64,000 nucleotides of DNA, from assembly GCA_963575745.1 (NCBI GenBank), contig CAUYUJ010009813.1, positions 30,725-94,724 on the forward strand, given 5' to 3'. Each line of letters starts with the position of its first letter. Position 1 is the first letter of the stretch. Shown here one piece after another: positions 31,205-42,290 of this stretch. The DNA is from Prorocentrum cordatum. Lineage: Eukaryota; Sar; Dinophyceae; Prorocentrales; Prorocentraceae. The position numbers and the translations under genes were made by a program. The notes beneath the pieces are model-generated. The model was not told the DNA's origin and ran no database searches. It saw only the letters and a program-made list of their open reading frames with translations.

Positions 31205-31770
31205 TAGAACAGACCCAGGGTGCCACTCTGGTGGCTCGACCTTCTCAGCATCGGCCCAGCTCCCTCCCGAGCACCGCCGTGGGCTGCGGAGCACGAGCCT
31301 CGAGGTCGGCTGGACCACTGCCGCGCGGGGCTCGCGCACGCGCTCCTTGCGGGCGCCGATGCGCGAATGCGCTGTAGGCCCCACGTTTTGCACAGCGGTC
31401 CAACTGTTTGTGCCTAGGCCAGTGCGCAAGCGGCACTCCCTGCCTGATAGCCGGGGAACCAAAGAACAGCATACCCGTTGTTCGTCGAAGGCAGGTGTCT
31501 TTGGGGTGCCAGAGTCCCAGCCTGCTGTCGGCGCCCTCGATGTCGAGAGTCGAGTGGTGCCCCCTCCCTTGTCAGGGGGCGGGCGGAAGCCCGATCTGCT
31601 TCGGCGCAGTCCTGCTTCGTGTTTCTGCCCACTTCTTCCAAACGGCGGGCAGCCCCAAACTGTCGGGGGTCCGCGCGGGGCTCTCGGACCGGCGCCGGAG
31701 CGCCTCCCGGCGGCGCCTCTTTGCGGCCGCTCCCGGCGTGCTCCCTGCGCGCCGGGGACGGGGGCTCTGT

Positions 31771-31935
31771 TCAGGAGGGGAAGAAACACACAGACACAAT
31801 TAATCGTCGATTTCCCAGAAAATATGGGAAAATATGGGAAGTGGTGGGGAAGACAAAAACCCCAGAAAATATGGGAGAATATGGGGAATATTTTTATTTG
31901 TGTGTATTTATTTGTGTGTCCCAGGGCCCCTTCAT
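31771..31935 (+). repeat. dispersed repeat, shared with 2615-2701
   Basis: Shares TTCAGGAGGGGAAG, ACACAGACACA, ATTTTTATTTGTGTGTATTT and GGGCCCCTTCA with 2615-2701. Between the blocks are three or four AAATATGGGA/GAATATGGGG units absent from the first copy. Confidence 0.65.
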
Positions 31936-32699
31936 CTTTGGCAACGATCCGAGAAGTCCGCGCGGACCTCCAGCAGTTGGTGTTTGTGCTGCACGCCGGT
32001 CGTTGGAAGTAGGTATTTCTGGACTCCCAGAAGCCAGTATTCCTCACACGCCTTCACTTCCAGAAACGATACGATATGAGTTTGCGTTTCTTTGTTTGAT
32101 TCGTTTGGGAGAGGCTTGAACCCAATGTACGTTATCCGCCTTCCCATTTCATGCTCTTATCTACTTCTTCCGACCGACATGTATTTGCGTTCCTCTAGGC
32201 GGTCCCCGCTTGCGAGAGATGCAAAGGAATCCACTCGACTCCGATCTCGTCGAAGCCCACGTCTTCTACCGTCGCCCAGAATGGCGACCGCAGCACCGAG
32301 TACTAGTGATCAGTGCGGATGCAGCGCACCCAGTTGAGCAGGAGGCGTCCCCACGCTTGTGTGCACGAGCGTCTTCGTGGACGCACAGAGCTCTGCTGCC
32401 CCTGACGCTTGCCGCGGGAGCGGCACGGGTCCAGACGCCGCTGCAGCCACCTCAGCGGCGTTCTCTCAGGTCCGTTCCACTCGTGTCCTTCCTGGACATG
32501 TCAGCAGCATCTGAAGATTATGCGAGGCTCTGCTCACTCGTCCCCTCCGCGTGCGGCGCAGAAGCAGACTCGGAACCCGGTGCTCTGTGAGGTTGCACCT
32601 CGCTGAAGTTTCGGCGCGCCCGTCCGAGCTTGAGAGGCCCAGCCAACTCCTTTCGGATGCAACTCCTGGGAGGTTAGATTCTGATTTTGCCCTGGTCCG

Positions 32700-32798
32700 A
32701 AATCCAGCTCACTCCGGCTTATTCCCGCTTAATCCCGCGTCATCCCGCTTGATCCCGTTTCATCCAGCTTGATCTGGTTCGATCCCGCTTGATCCGAG
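32700..32798 (+). repeat. ~10-bp tandem repeat (CGCTTGATCC)n
   Basis: Eight or more imperfect units of CCCGCTTGATC/CCCGCTTAAT/CCAGCTTGATC. Confidence 0.75.
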
Positions 32799-33054
32799 GC
32801 ACACTCTGGCGCAGCAGCCCCCCCTATGGGGCTCAGTCCTCCCTGATCCCTCCGACGAAACCTCCCAGCGGTTGCCTCCTGAACTCCTGCGAGATGTTCA
32901 GCTTCTGGCGCCCTGGTGTGGCAGGCTCTCGAGCGCCCCCCCGGCCCACTCCGAGAGGAGGCCTCCCGTGCGCCCGCGGGGCGGTCCTGGCTCGGGGAGC
33001 CCGCGGCGCGTGGGCTGGACGGCGGCACTCGTGCGTGTGGCCACCCCGGTGTCC

Positions 33055-33186
33055 CTCCAGCCTCCTCCCCCTCCTCCCCCTCCCCCTCCTCCTCCTCCTC
33101 CTCCTCCCCCTCCTCCTCCTCCTCCTCCTCCTCCTCCTCCTCCTCCTCCTCCTCCTCCTCCTCCTCCTCCTCCTCCTCCTCCTTCG
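33055..33186 (+). repeat. (TCC)n tract
   Basis: About 130 bp of CTC/TCC triplets with a few CCC interruptions. Frames through it are poly-Pro, poly-Ser or poly-Leu on + and poly-Glu/Gly/Arg on -. Confidence 0.95.
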
Positions 33187-33642
33187 CACCGCTGGCGGGC
33201 GCCGCGCAGTTCCAATCCACTCCGGTCCTTCTCTCCGTGTCCCAGTCCTGGCGGTGAACCGCCCTCCGTCCGACGCCTCTCCTGAGCCACGACGCTTGCG
33301 CCAGCCGGTCCGCGTACCGATTGTCGTGACTCGGTCTGGCCTTGCGCGTGCATCCAAGCCAAGGCCACGGCTCGCGTTATGCCCGAATCCAGCATTCCGA
33401 GGGAAAGTCGTCCGCCATGAAAGTAGATTCCGACCTTGTGCAATGAGCCCTTGTTGAGCCACCATGCGCATGTCCAGAGGCGGTTCTTATTTGCTTCAGT
33501 TGCGAGTCGGACATGCAATGCGCCATCTTCGCGCAGGCCACTGATGCGGATCCCCCTCCTCCTCCCCGAGCCAGTCGTCCCATTTGTCCGCCTCCTTGTT
33601 CCAGACTGCAAAATCGACCAGTGCGCCTTCCAACTCCGCTGA

Positions 33643-33752
33643 GAGAGAAAGAGAGAGAGAGAGACCGAGAGACAGGGAGACAGAGACAGGGACACAGCGA
33701 CACAGGCACAGAGGCACATAAACAGAGACAGGCAGAGAGAGAGAGAGGGGAG
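33643..33752 (+). repeat. (GA)n/(GACA)n tract
   Basis: GAGAGAGA, GAGACAGGGAGACAGAGACA and similar units. Confidence 0.85.
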
Positions 33753-33959
33753 GGAACCCCTGATCTCCGATCTAGTGCCAGCAAGTCGCCCGCTAGAGAT
33801 ATCGACCCTTTCACGGGGTCCAGTTCTTCGTCCCGCCCCATGTTTTCCAACCATCCTGCGGTGTTGGGTCCTCGTTTTGAATCCGCATCGCCGCGTTCCA
33901 CTCCTCCCGCTGCCCCCTCATCCCTTCTGTCATCCCTGCGTCTGCCCTCCGCATGTCCA

Positions 33960-34440
33960 TTTCAACACACCCATCACGAACATCGTGGCCCCCTCAGTGA
34001 GCTCCACCAAATGCCCGAGTAGCAGGGTCCACATGCGTACACCCGTACACTTCAGCACACCCGTCATGAGGGTCCGCATGCGTCCCCCCGCCCATTTCGG
34101 CACACCCCTCACGAGGATGAGGGCCCCATGGGGAGCTCCACTGAAGGAGCCAGTGGCAGGGCCCGCATGCGTCCCCCAACCCATGTCGGCACACCCTTCG
34201 CAAGGATCGTGGCCCCAGAAGAAGATCCACTGAAGGCTGCAGTGGCAGGGTTCGCATGCGTACCCCCGCTCACTTTGGCACACCCCTCACGAGGATCGTG
34301 GCCCCATAGGGAGCTCCAGCGAAGGCGACAGTGGCATGGTCCGCTTGCATCCCCCCGCCCTCTTCATCACACCCCTCACGAGGACAGTGGCCGCAAAGGG
34401 AGCTCCACCGAAGGCCCCAGTGGCAGAGTTCGCACGGCGC
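33960..34440. repeat. ~89-bp tandem repeat, about 5.5 units
   Basis: The word CACACCC(C/G/A)TCACGAGG recurs at about 33966, 34056, 34101, 34190, 34279 and 34368. Spacing is about 89 bp apart from one half unit. Each unit also carries GTGGCCCCA, GAGCTCCA.(C/T)GAAGG, GTGGCAGGGT and CGCATGCGT. 89 is not a multiple of three, so no single frame is kept. Confidence 0.75.
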
Positions 34441-35956
34441 CACATTCGCAGGCCTTGCGCCCCAGTCCGTCCAGTTGTTCGTCCCCATCTTGCTCGCCTG
34501 CTTCGTGGTACTCCCAGCTATATATGGTTTGACCCTTCGCCTTGATAATTTTCGCGTCCTGGTCCGACATGGGACTCGGTAAGGCAAAATTCTGTCAAAA
34601 TCGGTCGGCATATCTGACGTCGGATGCTTGACGTGAATATGATTGCGAAGGCGTCCGGAGCGCAACTGGGCGGCGGTCGTTGGGCTCGAAGGCAGTGAGA
34701 GGCGCGTAGAATCAATAGCATCATTTGCAACAGCGAGCCACTCTTAGCATAGAACTGACCGGGGACGTTCGCCGATGAACCCTGGAACGATGAAAAGACG
34801 ACACGGGATGAGAACTTGGCCGCAGACCACGATGTCGAGAGGTCTGGGGATGACCAGCTTCATGCTGCAAGTTGGCCTTGACATATGTGGTGGAAGCAAG
34901 GACACGCTTCCAACGGCAATTTCGGCAAGTGGATTTCCATGGGCGCCCGAACATGTTTGGCCTTTGGACCTGTGCTCAGCTCGTACAGTTTAGCAGCAGA
35001 GTCAACAATGATGGTTTGTTTGGTCGGACCGCGGTATTGCAGATCTGGGGTTTTCATCGCACATCAACTAATCCATTCGATTGTACCCAGTCCTCGCACA
35101 CGGGGGGAATCACGCACGAATTCACCCAGGCAGTGTGCCCATGCACGTTTTCGTGTATATGCCAGGCTGCCAAGGCACCACATTGATACTTGTAAATACG
35201 ATATGCTGGTTCTCGGCTCTTGATTAGACGGCTACCACCACAATCCGTACGCTCGCGGTCCTCGCACAGCTGACATTTGGCGCCGCAGGTCAGGAGCAGG
35301 GGAGTCCGAAAGACCAGCTGAGCACGAGAAGGAATAGGGATGTTTATGGAAAGGGGGTGTGAAGACGGAGGAGGAAGGATGGGGGATGGGAGTGGGAGGA
35401 GGATGGGGATTGGGACCAGTGCAGGACTTGGATGGAAAGAAGGTGGCAAGGATAATTAGATCGAGGAGGAGGAGGATATTGCGGAAGAGGAGGAGGAGGA
35501 GGACGGTGGGACGCATTGCTGAGCGTGCGATGGTCCGGTGTTGCTCTTGAAAGCCATCTCCGAAATAGGGCAAGTGCGCGCTTTAGCCATGTGGGGCATG
35601 TTCTACAGCTGACCAGACCTCCGACGTGAGAGTTTTTCAATAGCCATGTGTTGCACGATGTTGGCCTCCGGAGGCCAGATTCGGGCCCTGGACAATCAAA
35701 CCGCTGCACGGGGCGAGAAAACTGCCTCCGTGAAGGGTCGAGAGTTCCGGGAACTTTTAGTATTCTCGACGCTCGAGGTTGCATCCCGCAGTTCTTGGAT
35801 CAACGTCCGGGTTCGAGACAGCGGTGCTGACAGGAGGCTCGACGCTTGTGTGAGGGCTGGTGGGTAGGCGTGGTGTGTGAGCGCCTCGCACTTGCCGGCC
35901 GGTCTAGCCAAGTTTCAAGCCGTAACTCCAGACTTCGAGGTCTTGATTCGTTTATA

Positions 35957-36279
35957 CCCAAGCCTGGGACATCTCGAGCCCTCCCCCCTGGGAATCGGTT
36001 TCGTGATTGGCCGCTGCTTTCTTGCCCCCGGGCCCGCGACAGCCCCAGCTAGGAGGCCACATGCGAACCCGATCCCACCACCCCACGATTTCTAAGGGGT
36101 GAGGTGGGGTTCACTTCGTTCGTTGGAAATCCTGGGGCGGTAGGGTAGGGTTCCCATGTGGCCTCCTACCAGCCCAGTTGGAGCCAAGCCTTGGACATCT
36201 CGACTCCTCCCTCCTGGGCATCTGTTTCGTCCTTGGCGGCTGGTTTCTCGCCCGCGGGCCCGCGACAGCCCCAGCCCGG
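35957..36279. repeat. ~97-bp direct repeats flanking a palindromic element
   Basis: 35957-36053 and 36183-36279 share CCAAGCCT.GGACATCTCGA, CTGGG.ATC.GTTTCGT and GGGCCCGCGACAGCCCCAGC. They lie on either side of the inverted-repeat element at 36049-36169. Confidence 0.7.
36049..36169. mobile_element. 121-bp MITE with ~44-bp inverted repeats
   Basis: The left arm starts CTAGGAGGCCACATGCGAAC and the right arm is its inverse, ending GTTCCCATGTGGCCTCCTAC; arms match over about 44 bp. A 3-bp CAG flanks it on both sides (36046-36048 and 36170-36172). Three-base duplications are typical of PIF/Harbinger-type elements, but the ends are too short to assign a superfamily. Confidence 0.7.
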
Positions 36280-36400
36280 TCGGACTGGTGGGTCGGGGTC
36301 TCGCCGCGTGCCCGGGTGGTGCCCGCCCGTAGGTGCTTCATGTGCGCCCCGCGCGTTGGGCGGGTGGGCAGGCCTGCCGCTTGGTGCCCGCCCGTGGGCG

Positions 36401-36500
36401 NNNNNNNNNNNNNNNNNNNNNNNNNNNNNNNNNNNNNNNNNNNNNNNNNNNNNNNNNNNNNNNNNNNNNNNNNNNNNNNNNNNNNNNNNNNNNNNNNNNN
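36401..36500. other. assembly gap (100 N)
   Basis: 100 undetermined bases whose right edge is a GGA/GCA repeat, so the repeat probably caused the gap. Confidence 0.99.
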
Positions 36501-36655
36501 GGAGGAGCAGGAGGAGCAGGAGGAACAGGAGGAGCAGGAGGAGCAGGAGGAGCAGGAGGAGCAGGAGGAGCAGGAGGAGCAGGAGGAGCAGGAGGAGGAG
36601 GAGGAGGAACAGGAGGAGCAGGAGGAGCAGGAGGAGGAGGAGGAGGAGCAGGCCG
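36501..36655 (+). repeat. (GGAGCA/GGA)n tract
   Basis: Regular GGAGGAGCA units, changing to GGA triplets near the end. It continues from the assembly gap. Confidence 0.95.
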
Positions 36656-36764
36656 CGTCGAGGCGCTGGGTGGGGTCGGCCCTTGCCCCTGCCTGCCTCG
36701 CGGCGGGTGCGGGCGGCCTGCTCCCGGCACCGCGCGCGCGTGCCCTCGGAGGGCCTCGTCGAGG

Positions 36765-36945
36765 CCGAGAAGGAGGAGATCAAGAGGAGGAGATCAAGAG
36801 GAGGAGATCAAGAGGAGGAGGAGGATGAAGAGGAGGAGGAGGAGGAGGAGGAGGAGGCGGGTTGCCTGCCCCTTGCACCGCGCGCGCGCGCGCCCTCGGA
36901 GGGCCTCATCGAGGCCGAGAAGGAGGAGATCAAGAGGGTCCGCCG
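36765..36945 (+). repeat. duplicated purine block around a (GGA)n tract
   Basis: CGAGGCCGAGAAGGAGGAGA appears at about 36760 and again at 36911, each followed by TCAAGAG. A tandem AGATCAAGAGGAGG run lies at 36778-36820 and a GGA run at 36820-36857. The flanks also share GCGCGCGCG and CCCTCGGAGGGCCTC, so this is a segmental tandem duplication. Confidence 0.7.
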
Positions 36946-36962
36946 TTAGGCCGGCGGAGACC

Positions 36963-37170
36963 AAGCAGTGGCGAAACGGCCTGGCTCGCCCATAGCCCCA
37001 CCAAACAATGTTCTGAGTTCTAAGAACCAGCTTTTTTGTGGTTTACACGAAATGTTCTTAGAACATTTCTGGTTGATATCGTCTTGTTTGAACACATCGG
37101 GCCTCTGTTCTAAGGACATCGTATCTGTTCTTAACACATTTTGGGGGTCTAAGAGCATTTCCTGGTAGGA
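36963..37170 (+). mobile_element. MITE-like element, family 2, copy 3
   Basis: Leader GCAGTGGCGAAACGGCCTGG, left end CACCAAACAATGTTCTGAG, inner GAAATGTTCTTAGAACATTT palindrome, and right end TCTAAGAGCATTTCCTGGTA followed by GGA. It ends about 150 bp before the copia 5' LTR. Confidence 0.8.
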
Positions 37171-37321
37171 CTATTAGGAATGCCGGGATTTTCGGTCCCT
37201 GCTCAAGAAAAGGGATCATCGAGAGAGGGGAAGTTTCGGCCCGAGGCCTGAGGGTCCGATGAGATGCCACTAAGTTACCACCACCGTTTTGTAGTTGTCT
37301 AGCCTGTTTGGACCTCTAGGG

Positions 37322-37498
37322 TGTGATTCCAGAAGTCTCGCCCTCTTCCGCCTCGCTCCCGCTCTGTCTCTCACGCCCGCTCTGCCGCAACCGTTTTCTC
37401 TCAACATAGGGCCCTTGGCTAATTGAGCTACGATCTGTGCCGCGCAGAGCGCGAAAAAACATTACCAGCGATAGGCTTCCATATCACAGTGGCAGCTT
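37322..37498 (+). repeat. 5' LTR of the Ty1/copia element
   Basis: 177 bp beginning TGTGATTCCAGAAGTCTCGC and ending CTTCCATATCACA (TG...CA). It matches 46361-46529 along its full length with scattered substitutions. TGGCAGCTTGGAGC directly after the end is a plausible tRNA primer-binding site, as it begins TGG. Confidence 0.8.
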
Positions 37499-37962
37499 GG
37501 AGCGAGGCTCGCTATACCGGCCCGCGGGGCCGTACATATCAACGACGGCGTCCGCGACACGTCGATCCATGTTGGAATCGAAGACCAGCGTCTTCCTGGT
37601 GATCTGCGCCACCAAGCTGCTGCGGAACACACACGCCAGCGTCCGCGACGTTAGCACCGACATCAACGCCTACTACGCCTACCCTGTGAAATCCTACGCC
37701 AGCGTCAAAGACGCCAGCAGTCACGCCTACTACGCCTTCGACGCCAACTCCCACGCCAGCGTCAGCGACGCCAGCGCCTACTCTGCCAAGTTCGATTTGT
37801 CGTGCCCCCAGAACTTCAGCGAAGCCGCCGAGTTAGATTTCACATACTCCCAGGACTTCAGCGAAGCCGCCGATTTCCGCCGAGTTCGATGTCTCTCACT
37901 CCCAGGACGTCAGCGAAGCCACAGAGTTCGATTTCCCTTGCTCCGGCTCCCTTTTCACAACG
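37437..37962 (+). other. copia leader with in-frame Ala/Ser/Tyr repeat
   Basis: Between the LTR and gag a frame contains repeated HASVRDVS/YASVKDASSHAYYAFDAN-like wording (about 45-bp units CACGCCAGCGTC...GACGCC) and repeated SQDFSEAADF-like wording (CAGGACTTCAGCGAAGCCGCC). It may be an N-terminal extension of Gag or a non-coding leader with tandem repeats. Confidence 0.4.
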
Positions 37963-39222
37963 ATGACGGACATTTCTCACTGTTTCGGACAGTCGGTTAT
38001 ACCGACATGGAACGGAGATTTCTCGAAGTGGAGAGACGACAAGCAGGAGGTGAAGCTGTGGAAGCTCAGCGAGAACCTCTCAGTCACGCAGAGTCTCGCG
38101 TCGAAGCTCGTGCTCAGGCTCAGCGGGACAGCTAGAACCGCAGCGTTGAGTATGACGGAGGAGCAGCTGCACCCGGCAGCTGCAGCAGACATCGAGGTCG
38201 CCGACGAGAAACAACGCCACGGGAATCAGGTCGGCATCGAGAATGCTTCACAACACTTGGAGGCGAACCTGGGTCAGCAGAAGCCCGTGCAGCAGGGCGA
38301 GACCCTCGATGCGTTTCATGAATCTACGCAGCATCACCGACGGCGAGGTGAACGAATGACGGACTGGCTCATCCGCTTCGAAGCCGGCGCGCAGCAGCTG
38401 CGTGAGAACGAGGTGGACCTCAACGCGCTGGACGACGTAGCGGGATGGTTCCTGCTGCGAAAGGCCGGTCTCATGGCCGAGCGGCGCGAGCGCGTCGTGG
38501 GCAACTTGCCCGACGAACGCCGCGGCTACCAGCGCATCCGTGGACTGCTGGTGCGGATGTCTCCGGACATCCACAATTCCGAGCGCCGCGCCCCGACGAC
38601 GCCGAGGCCGCGGAGCAACCAGTCGCGCCCCTATGGCGGCTGGCGCAGCAGCGCTTCTTCCAGCCGCGGAGGGCGATCTGGTAACGTCGTCGACGAGCCC
38701 GCCGACGAGGACGACGAAGGGGGGCGACGAGGACGAGGCCGACTTCCTGGACATCGTTCGCCAGGAGCTCGAGGCTTTCAGCGCCGAGCTCGAGTCCTCC
38801 CACGTGGACGTCCCCGCGCTGTTCGACGCCGACGACTCTGCTATGGTCGCGGCCGCCGCGGCGGAGCTTGCCGCTATTCCGGAGGCCATGGCCGCCATCA
38901 GGTCAGCCCGTGAGGCCCTGAAAGGCCGGGGCAAATCGAAGAGGTCCGCGCCGCCTCGCCGCCCGGCCAAGCTCCAGATCCGGGTCGACCAGCGCAAGAA
39001 GACGTCGCAGTGCTGGGACTGCGGCGGGCACTCGACAGGAGACAAGGAGTGCCCCGCGCCAGGTGCTCGCAAGATCGCGCTCAGGGGCGGCGAGTCCAAG
39101 GGCGATGGGCGGGGATGCCGAGGAGGTCGCCCGCGGCGCCAGGCGCGCATCGCCGAGCAGGCCCAGTTCGCGGACGAGGGAATTGCCCTTCCACGCGCAG
39201 GGCCCTGCGTCGCCGCCTCCTG
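37963..39222 (+). pseudogene. copia Gag with degenerate zinc knuckle
   Basis: ATG 37963 opens MTDISHCFGQSVIPTWNGDF, then SKWRDDKQEVKLW, the usual capsid-like start in which substrate-like WNGD precedes a helical domain. The frame stays coherent to about 38690 and then continues in another frame (DEADFLDIVRQELEAFSAEL...ALKGRGKSKRSAPPRR) to the stop at 39222. The nucleocapsid knuckle reads CWDCGGHSTGDKEC, C-X2-C-X2-H-X6-C in place of C-X2-C-X4-H-X4-C, so it is damaged. Gag would form the particle and package element RNA. Confidence 0.65.
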
Positions 39223-39375
39223 AAGCCTGCGTCTCAGAGCGGCTGATTCACCACCTGCCGAACGCGTGCGTCGCGATCGGCAACGGGGGGGGGCCCGCGG
39301 GCGCAGGCGTCGGCGCGGGGGATGCCGCCTGCCTTTTCTGCGTCTCGGGCAGGAAGTGGTGCGACATTTACAAGG

Positions 39376-39780
39376 ACATCCTCATATCGGGATGGGCCTC
39401 ACCGACCAGATCCTCGAGGAGTCCGACGACGAGACCTACAGGTTCGGCAACGGAGGCGCTCCCCCGAGCAAGCTGCGCGTCACCGCGCCGCTTGCGCTCT
39501 GCGGCCAGGCCGGCCGCGTCGTGTTCAGCGTCGTGGACAGCGTCGTGCTCATTGGCCGCGACTTCACACAGCCTTCCATGATCGACATCTCTCTCTGGAG
39601 GGGGCCAGATCCGCGATCAAGTTGCAGCCAGAGGACTGGCGGGTCATCAAGGGCGCTTGCAAGGAGCGACCTGACAAGCCAGCCAGCCGACCTAATGTGA
39701 GCGACGAACCTACGGTCAACGCCGCGATCAAGACCGCCACGCTGATCGATACGCTTAATTAACAAGCTCGTCACGAAGAA
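39376..39780 (+). pseudogene. copia protease remnant
   Basis: The frame reading ILEESDDETYRFGNGGAPPS, then LRVTAPLALCGQAGRVVFSV and VLIGRDFTQP, matches the second half of a retropepsin: the flap-side FGxG followed by the ILLGRD strand. The N-terminal DTG/DSG active site is not intact in any frame. Confidence 0.5.
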
Positions 39781-41141
39781 GGAGCTGAACGTGCCGAGGC
39801 AACTGCTGCCTCGTCGACCGAAAAGGTCACGGCTTTTGTCTACCGTGGCTTCAGCTCTGGTTTGCTGCTCCACCGCGGCGCCAGCTCCGAGCCTCGCGTT
39901 GACGATGCCGCCGCAGACCACCTCCCCCACGACGTGCGTGACCGATCCGCTGCAGGACTGCATCGCCTGCGGCGAGAAGGCCTGCAAGGTCTGCAACCAC
40001 CGTGCTTTCTGCTCGGACTGCGTCTTCGGCGCGCCCGTGACTCGGGGCTACGACCAGGGACTTGATGGCGTCGCAGACGCCAGTCCCGGACCCGAGGTCC
40101 ACATCGTGGAGGAGGAGCAGCCACATGCGCGGACGCTTAAGAATGGGCTAAGCTGCAGCTGATCGCAGGCGAGCGTTCGGCTTCCGTAACGGAAATGAGC
40201 GGCATCCAGCCGCGTCAAATCAGCCAGGCCTGGGTCACCAACCCGGCGAAATCTATTGCCAGATCCAGCCCGACCTTCGCAGCGAGCAGCACCGTGCTTT
40301 ACGAGTGGTGCCGCAGTTCGGACAGTCAGCTCAGTGTTACCTAGAGGAAGAAGGGAGGAGCTGCTGCCAGATGCGGTCTTCCAGGCTGCGACCTCTCAGA
40401 ACGGTTCGCGGTCAATATGCTGGGGGGCATGATCAGGCCCAAGTTTGCCAGTGGTAAGAGCGCGCGAGTTTACGCTGCATTTCCTTGTCAGCCGTGGACC
40501 TCACTACAGTGACTTGTCGTGAAGATCGACCCGAGTAAGATCCCGCAGCTCAAGAAAGATCGGGCCATGTCCCAGCTCATGACCGGACTGTTCTTGCAGG
40601 TAATGTCCCGGCTGCGCAAGGCGTTCGGCCCCCAGCTCGCCGTCTCGTTCGAGTGGCCGAGGTGCTGCGACGGATGGGGCCCCAACAAGAACTCGACCGC
40701 AAGGCAGCTGAATGAGCAGCTCCCGCGAGTCATAGACTTCGACGGCTGTGCGTTCGACCTCAAGACGAAGAAGGGCGTCCACATCGAGAAGCTGTGGAGG
40801 ATCGTCACCGACCACGACGGGCTCGACGACTCGCTCAGGAGGTTCCGCGATGGGTCGCATCCCCACGCCGAGGATCGCGGCAAGATTGCGAAGAACAGCG
40901 ATAATTACACGCGCCAGCTCGCGAAGGTGTTGGCCGAACAACCGCAGCGACCAAACTGCCGACCCCTACGCGAAGCACGCCCTACAGCACGAAGGGCGAG
41001 CGGGGGGGCGGTTCCGGCCGCCGCAGCCGCACAGGAACCAGCGCTCACGGCTGCGGGAAGCGGGCGCTCGGGTCCGTCGCGCTGCAGCTCCACGCGACCA
41101 CGGGGCACCCGTTTAACGTCTCGCTTGCCCGAGTTATCCGC
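39781..41141 (+). pseudogene. copia pol interior, unassigned
   Basis: Several frames carry coding-looking pieces. At 39905-40140 there is a cysteine-rich CIACGEKACKVC...CSDCVFG segment. At 40519-41000 there is MKIDPSKIPQLKKDRAMSQL...RVIDFDGCAFDLKTKKGVHI, which may be the spacer between protease and integrase; later parts are Arg/Pro-rich. Frame changes make a single product impossible. Confidence 0.35.
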
Positions 41142-42290
41142 GTGACAGGCGGATCGCAAATATTCATAGAGATGGCTCTCAACCTCTATTGTGAGGTCTG
41201 CGCAGCACATCGACGGCCACTACGTAACCTGCCGGGCAGGATCAGACTGGACAGGGATTTCAACGACTACGTCGGTGTGGATCTTCACCCTGGCCGACTA
41301 CGCGGGCAACCAGCTGATCTACCTGAACGTGGTCGACCGGGCCTCGGGTTTTACGATGTGCGGCGCGGCTGCATCAAGGTGCCCACCAGCTGCGTTCGCT
41401 CGAATGCTGCAGATTTGGATCACGCCTTTCGGCGCGCCTCAACGCGTCATATTTGGTGGGGGAGGCGGGTTCGAGCGATAATTCCCCAGCGAGCTGGAGG
41501 ACATGGTTTGCCGTCTGGTGACCACCTCTGCGGCTGCGCCGTAGCAGAATGCTATCGTGGAGCGACGCGAAGGCATGGGGCAGGTGCGCGCGAGGAAGCT
41601 GATCGACTAGTTCAGAATCAGGTTCGACCAGCCCGAGATCGCCCACAAGGTCCAGTGGCTGATCGCCTCAATGGGCTGGGCCATGAACAGCCAGGTCAAT
41701 TCCAAGGCCTACTCGCCATCGCAGTGGGTGCTCGGGCGAGGCCTTCGGCTTCCCTACTGCTTGCTGGACAACGCGGGCAGGCTTTCCCTGCGCGAGCGCA
41801 TCGTGTCCGACAGGCCGTCCTCAGAGAGGATCGCCATCGTGAAGGCAGCGCAGATCTCCACCCAGCAGCTGAGATTCAACCATTCCCTCTCGAGAGCGCT
41901 GCTGGCCCAGCACGCCAGCGACGTCTACCAGACTTGCGACCAGGTGTACTACTGGAGGGGCAACGGCAAGCCCAAGCGAGAATGGGATTTGCAGTGGCAC
42001 GGGCCCGGCGCCATCATCGGGTTCGAGGGCACCTCGGACGTCTGGGTCAGCCGCCGCTCCACGACCGCGAAGCGAGAATGGGATTTGCAGTGGCACGGGC
42101 CCGGCGTCATCATCGGGTTCGAGGGCACTTCGAACGTCGGGGTCAGCCGCCGCTCCGCGACCGCGAAGCGAGAATGGGATTTGCAGTGGCACGGGCCCGG
42201 CGTCATCATCGGGTTCGAGGGCGCCTCGAACGACGGGGTCAGCCGCCGCTCCACGACCGCGAAGGTCAACCGTGGGCACCTACGCCGCGC
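41142..42290 (+). pseudogene. copia integrase with altered catalytic site
   Basis: The core begins near YVGVD..TLADYAGNQLIYLN and VVDRASGF, where the first catalytic Asp is expected. The second Asp motif (usually SDxGGEF) reads IFGGGGGFER, so the Asp is lost. Downstream, KAYSPSQWVLGRGLRLP and LLDNAGRLSLRERIV are typical of the region after the DDE core. The C-terminal part DQVYYWRGNGKPKREWDLQW, HGPGAIIGFEG is the SH3-like domain, and it is present three times in tandem. Confidence 0.6.
41974..42261 (+). repeat. three tandem 96-bp units in the integrase C-terminal domain
   Basis: Units begin AAGCGAGAATGGGATTTGCA at 41974, 42070 and 42166. Each encodes 32 residues (KREWDLQWHGPG... to ...RRSTTA) and keeps the frame. 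The units differ at only a few bases, so the triplication is recent relative to the rest of the decay. Confidence 0.9.

Noticed and set aside
31187-32047. 286-codon minus-strand ORF with FFGSPA-like similarity to 27.9 kb
   Set aside because: Similarity is limited to a few residues, and the frame crosses dispersed repeats with no conserved domain.
32210-32590. 126-codon plus-strand ORF
   Set aside because: Balanced composition but no motif, no splice context and no second copy; left unannotated.
33960-34440. CRISPR-like array
   Set aside because: Units are tandem without unique spacers, and the genome is eukaryotic.
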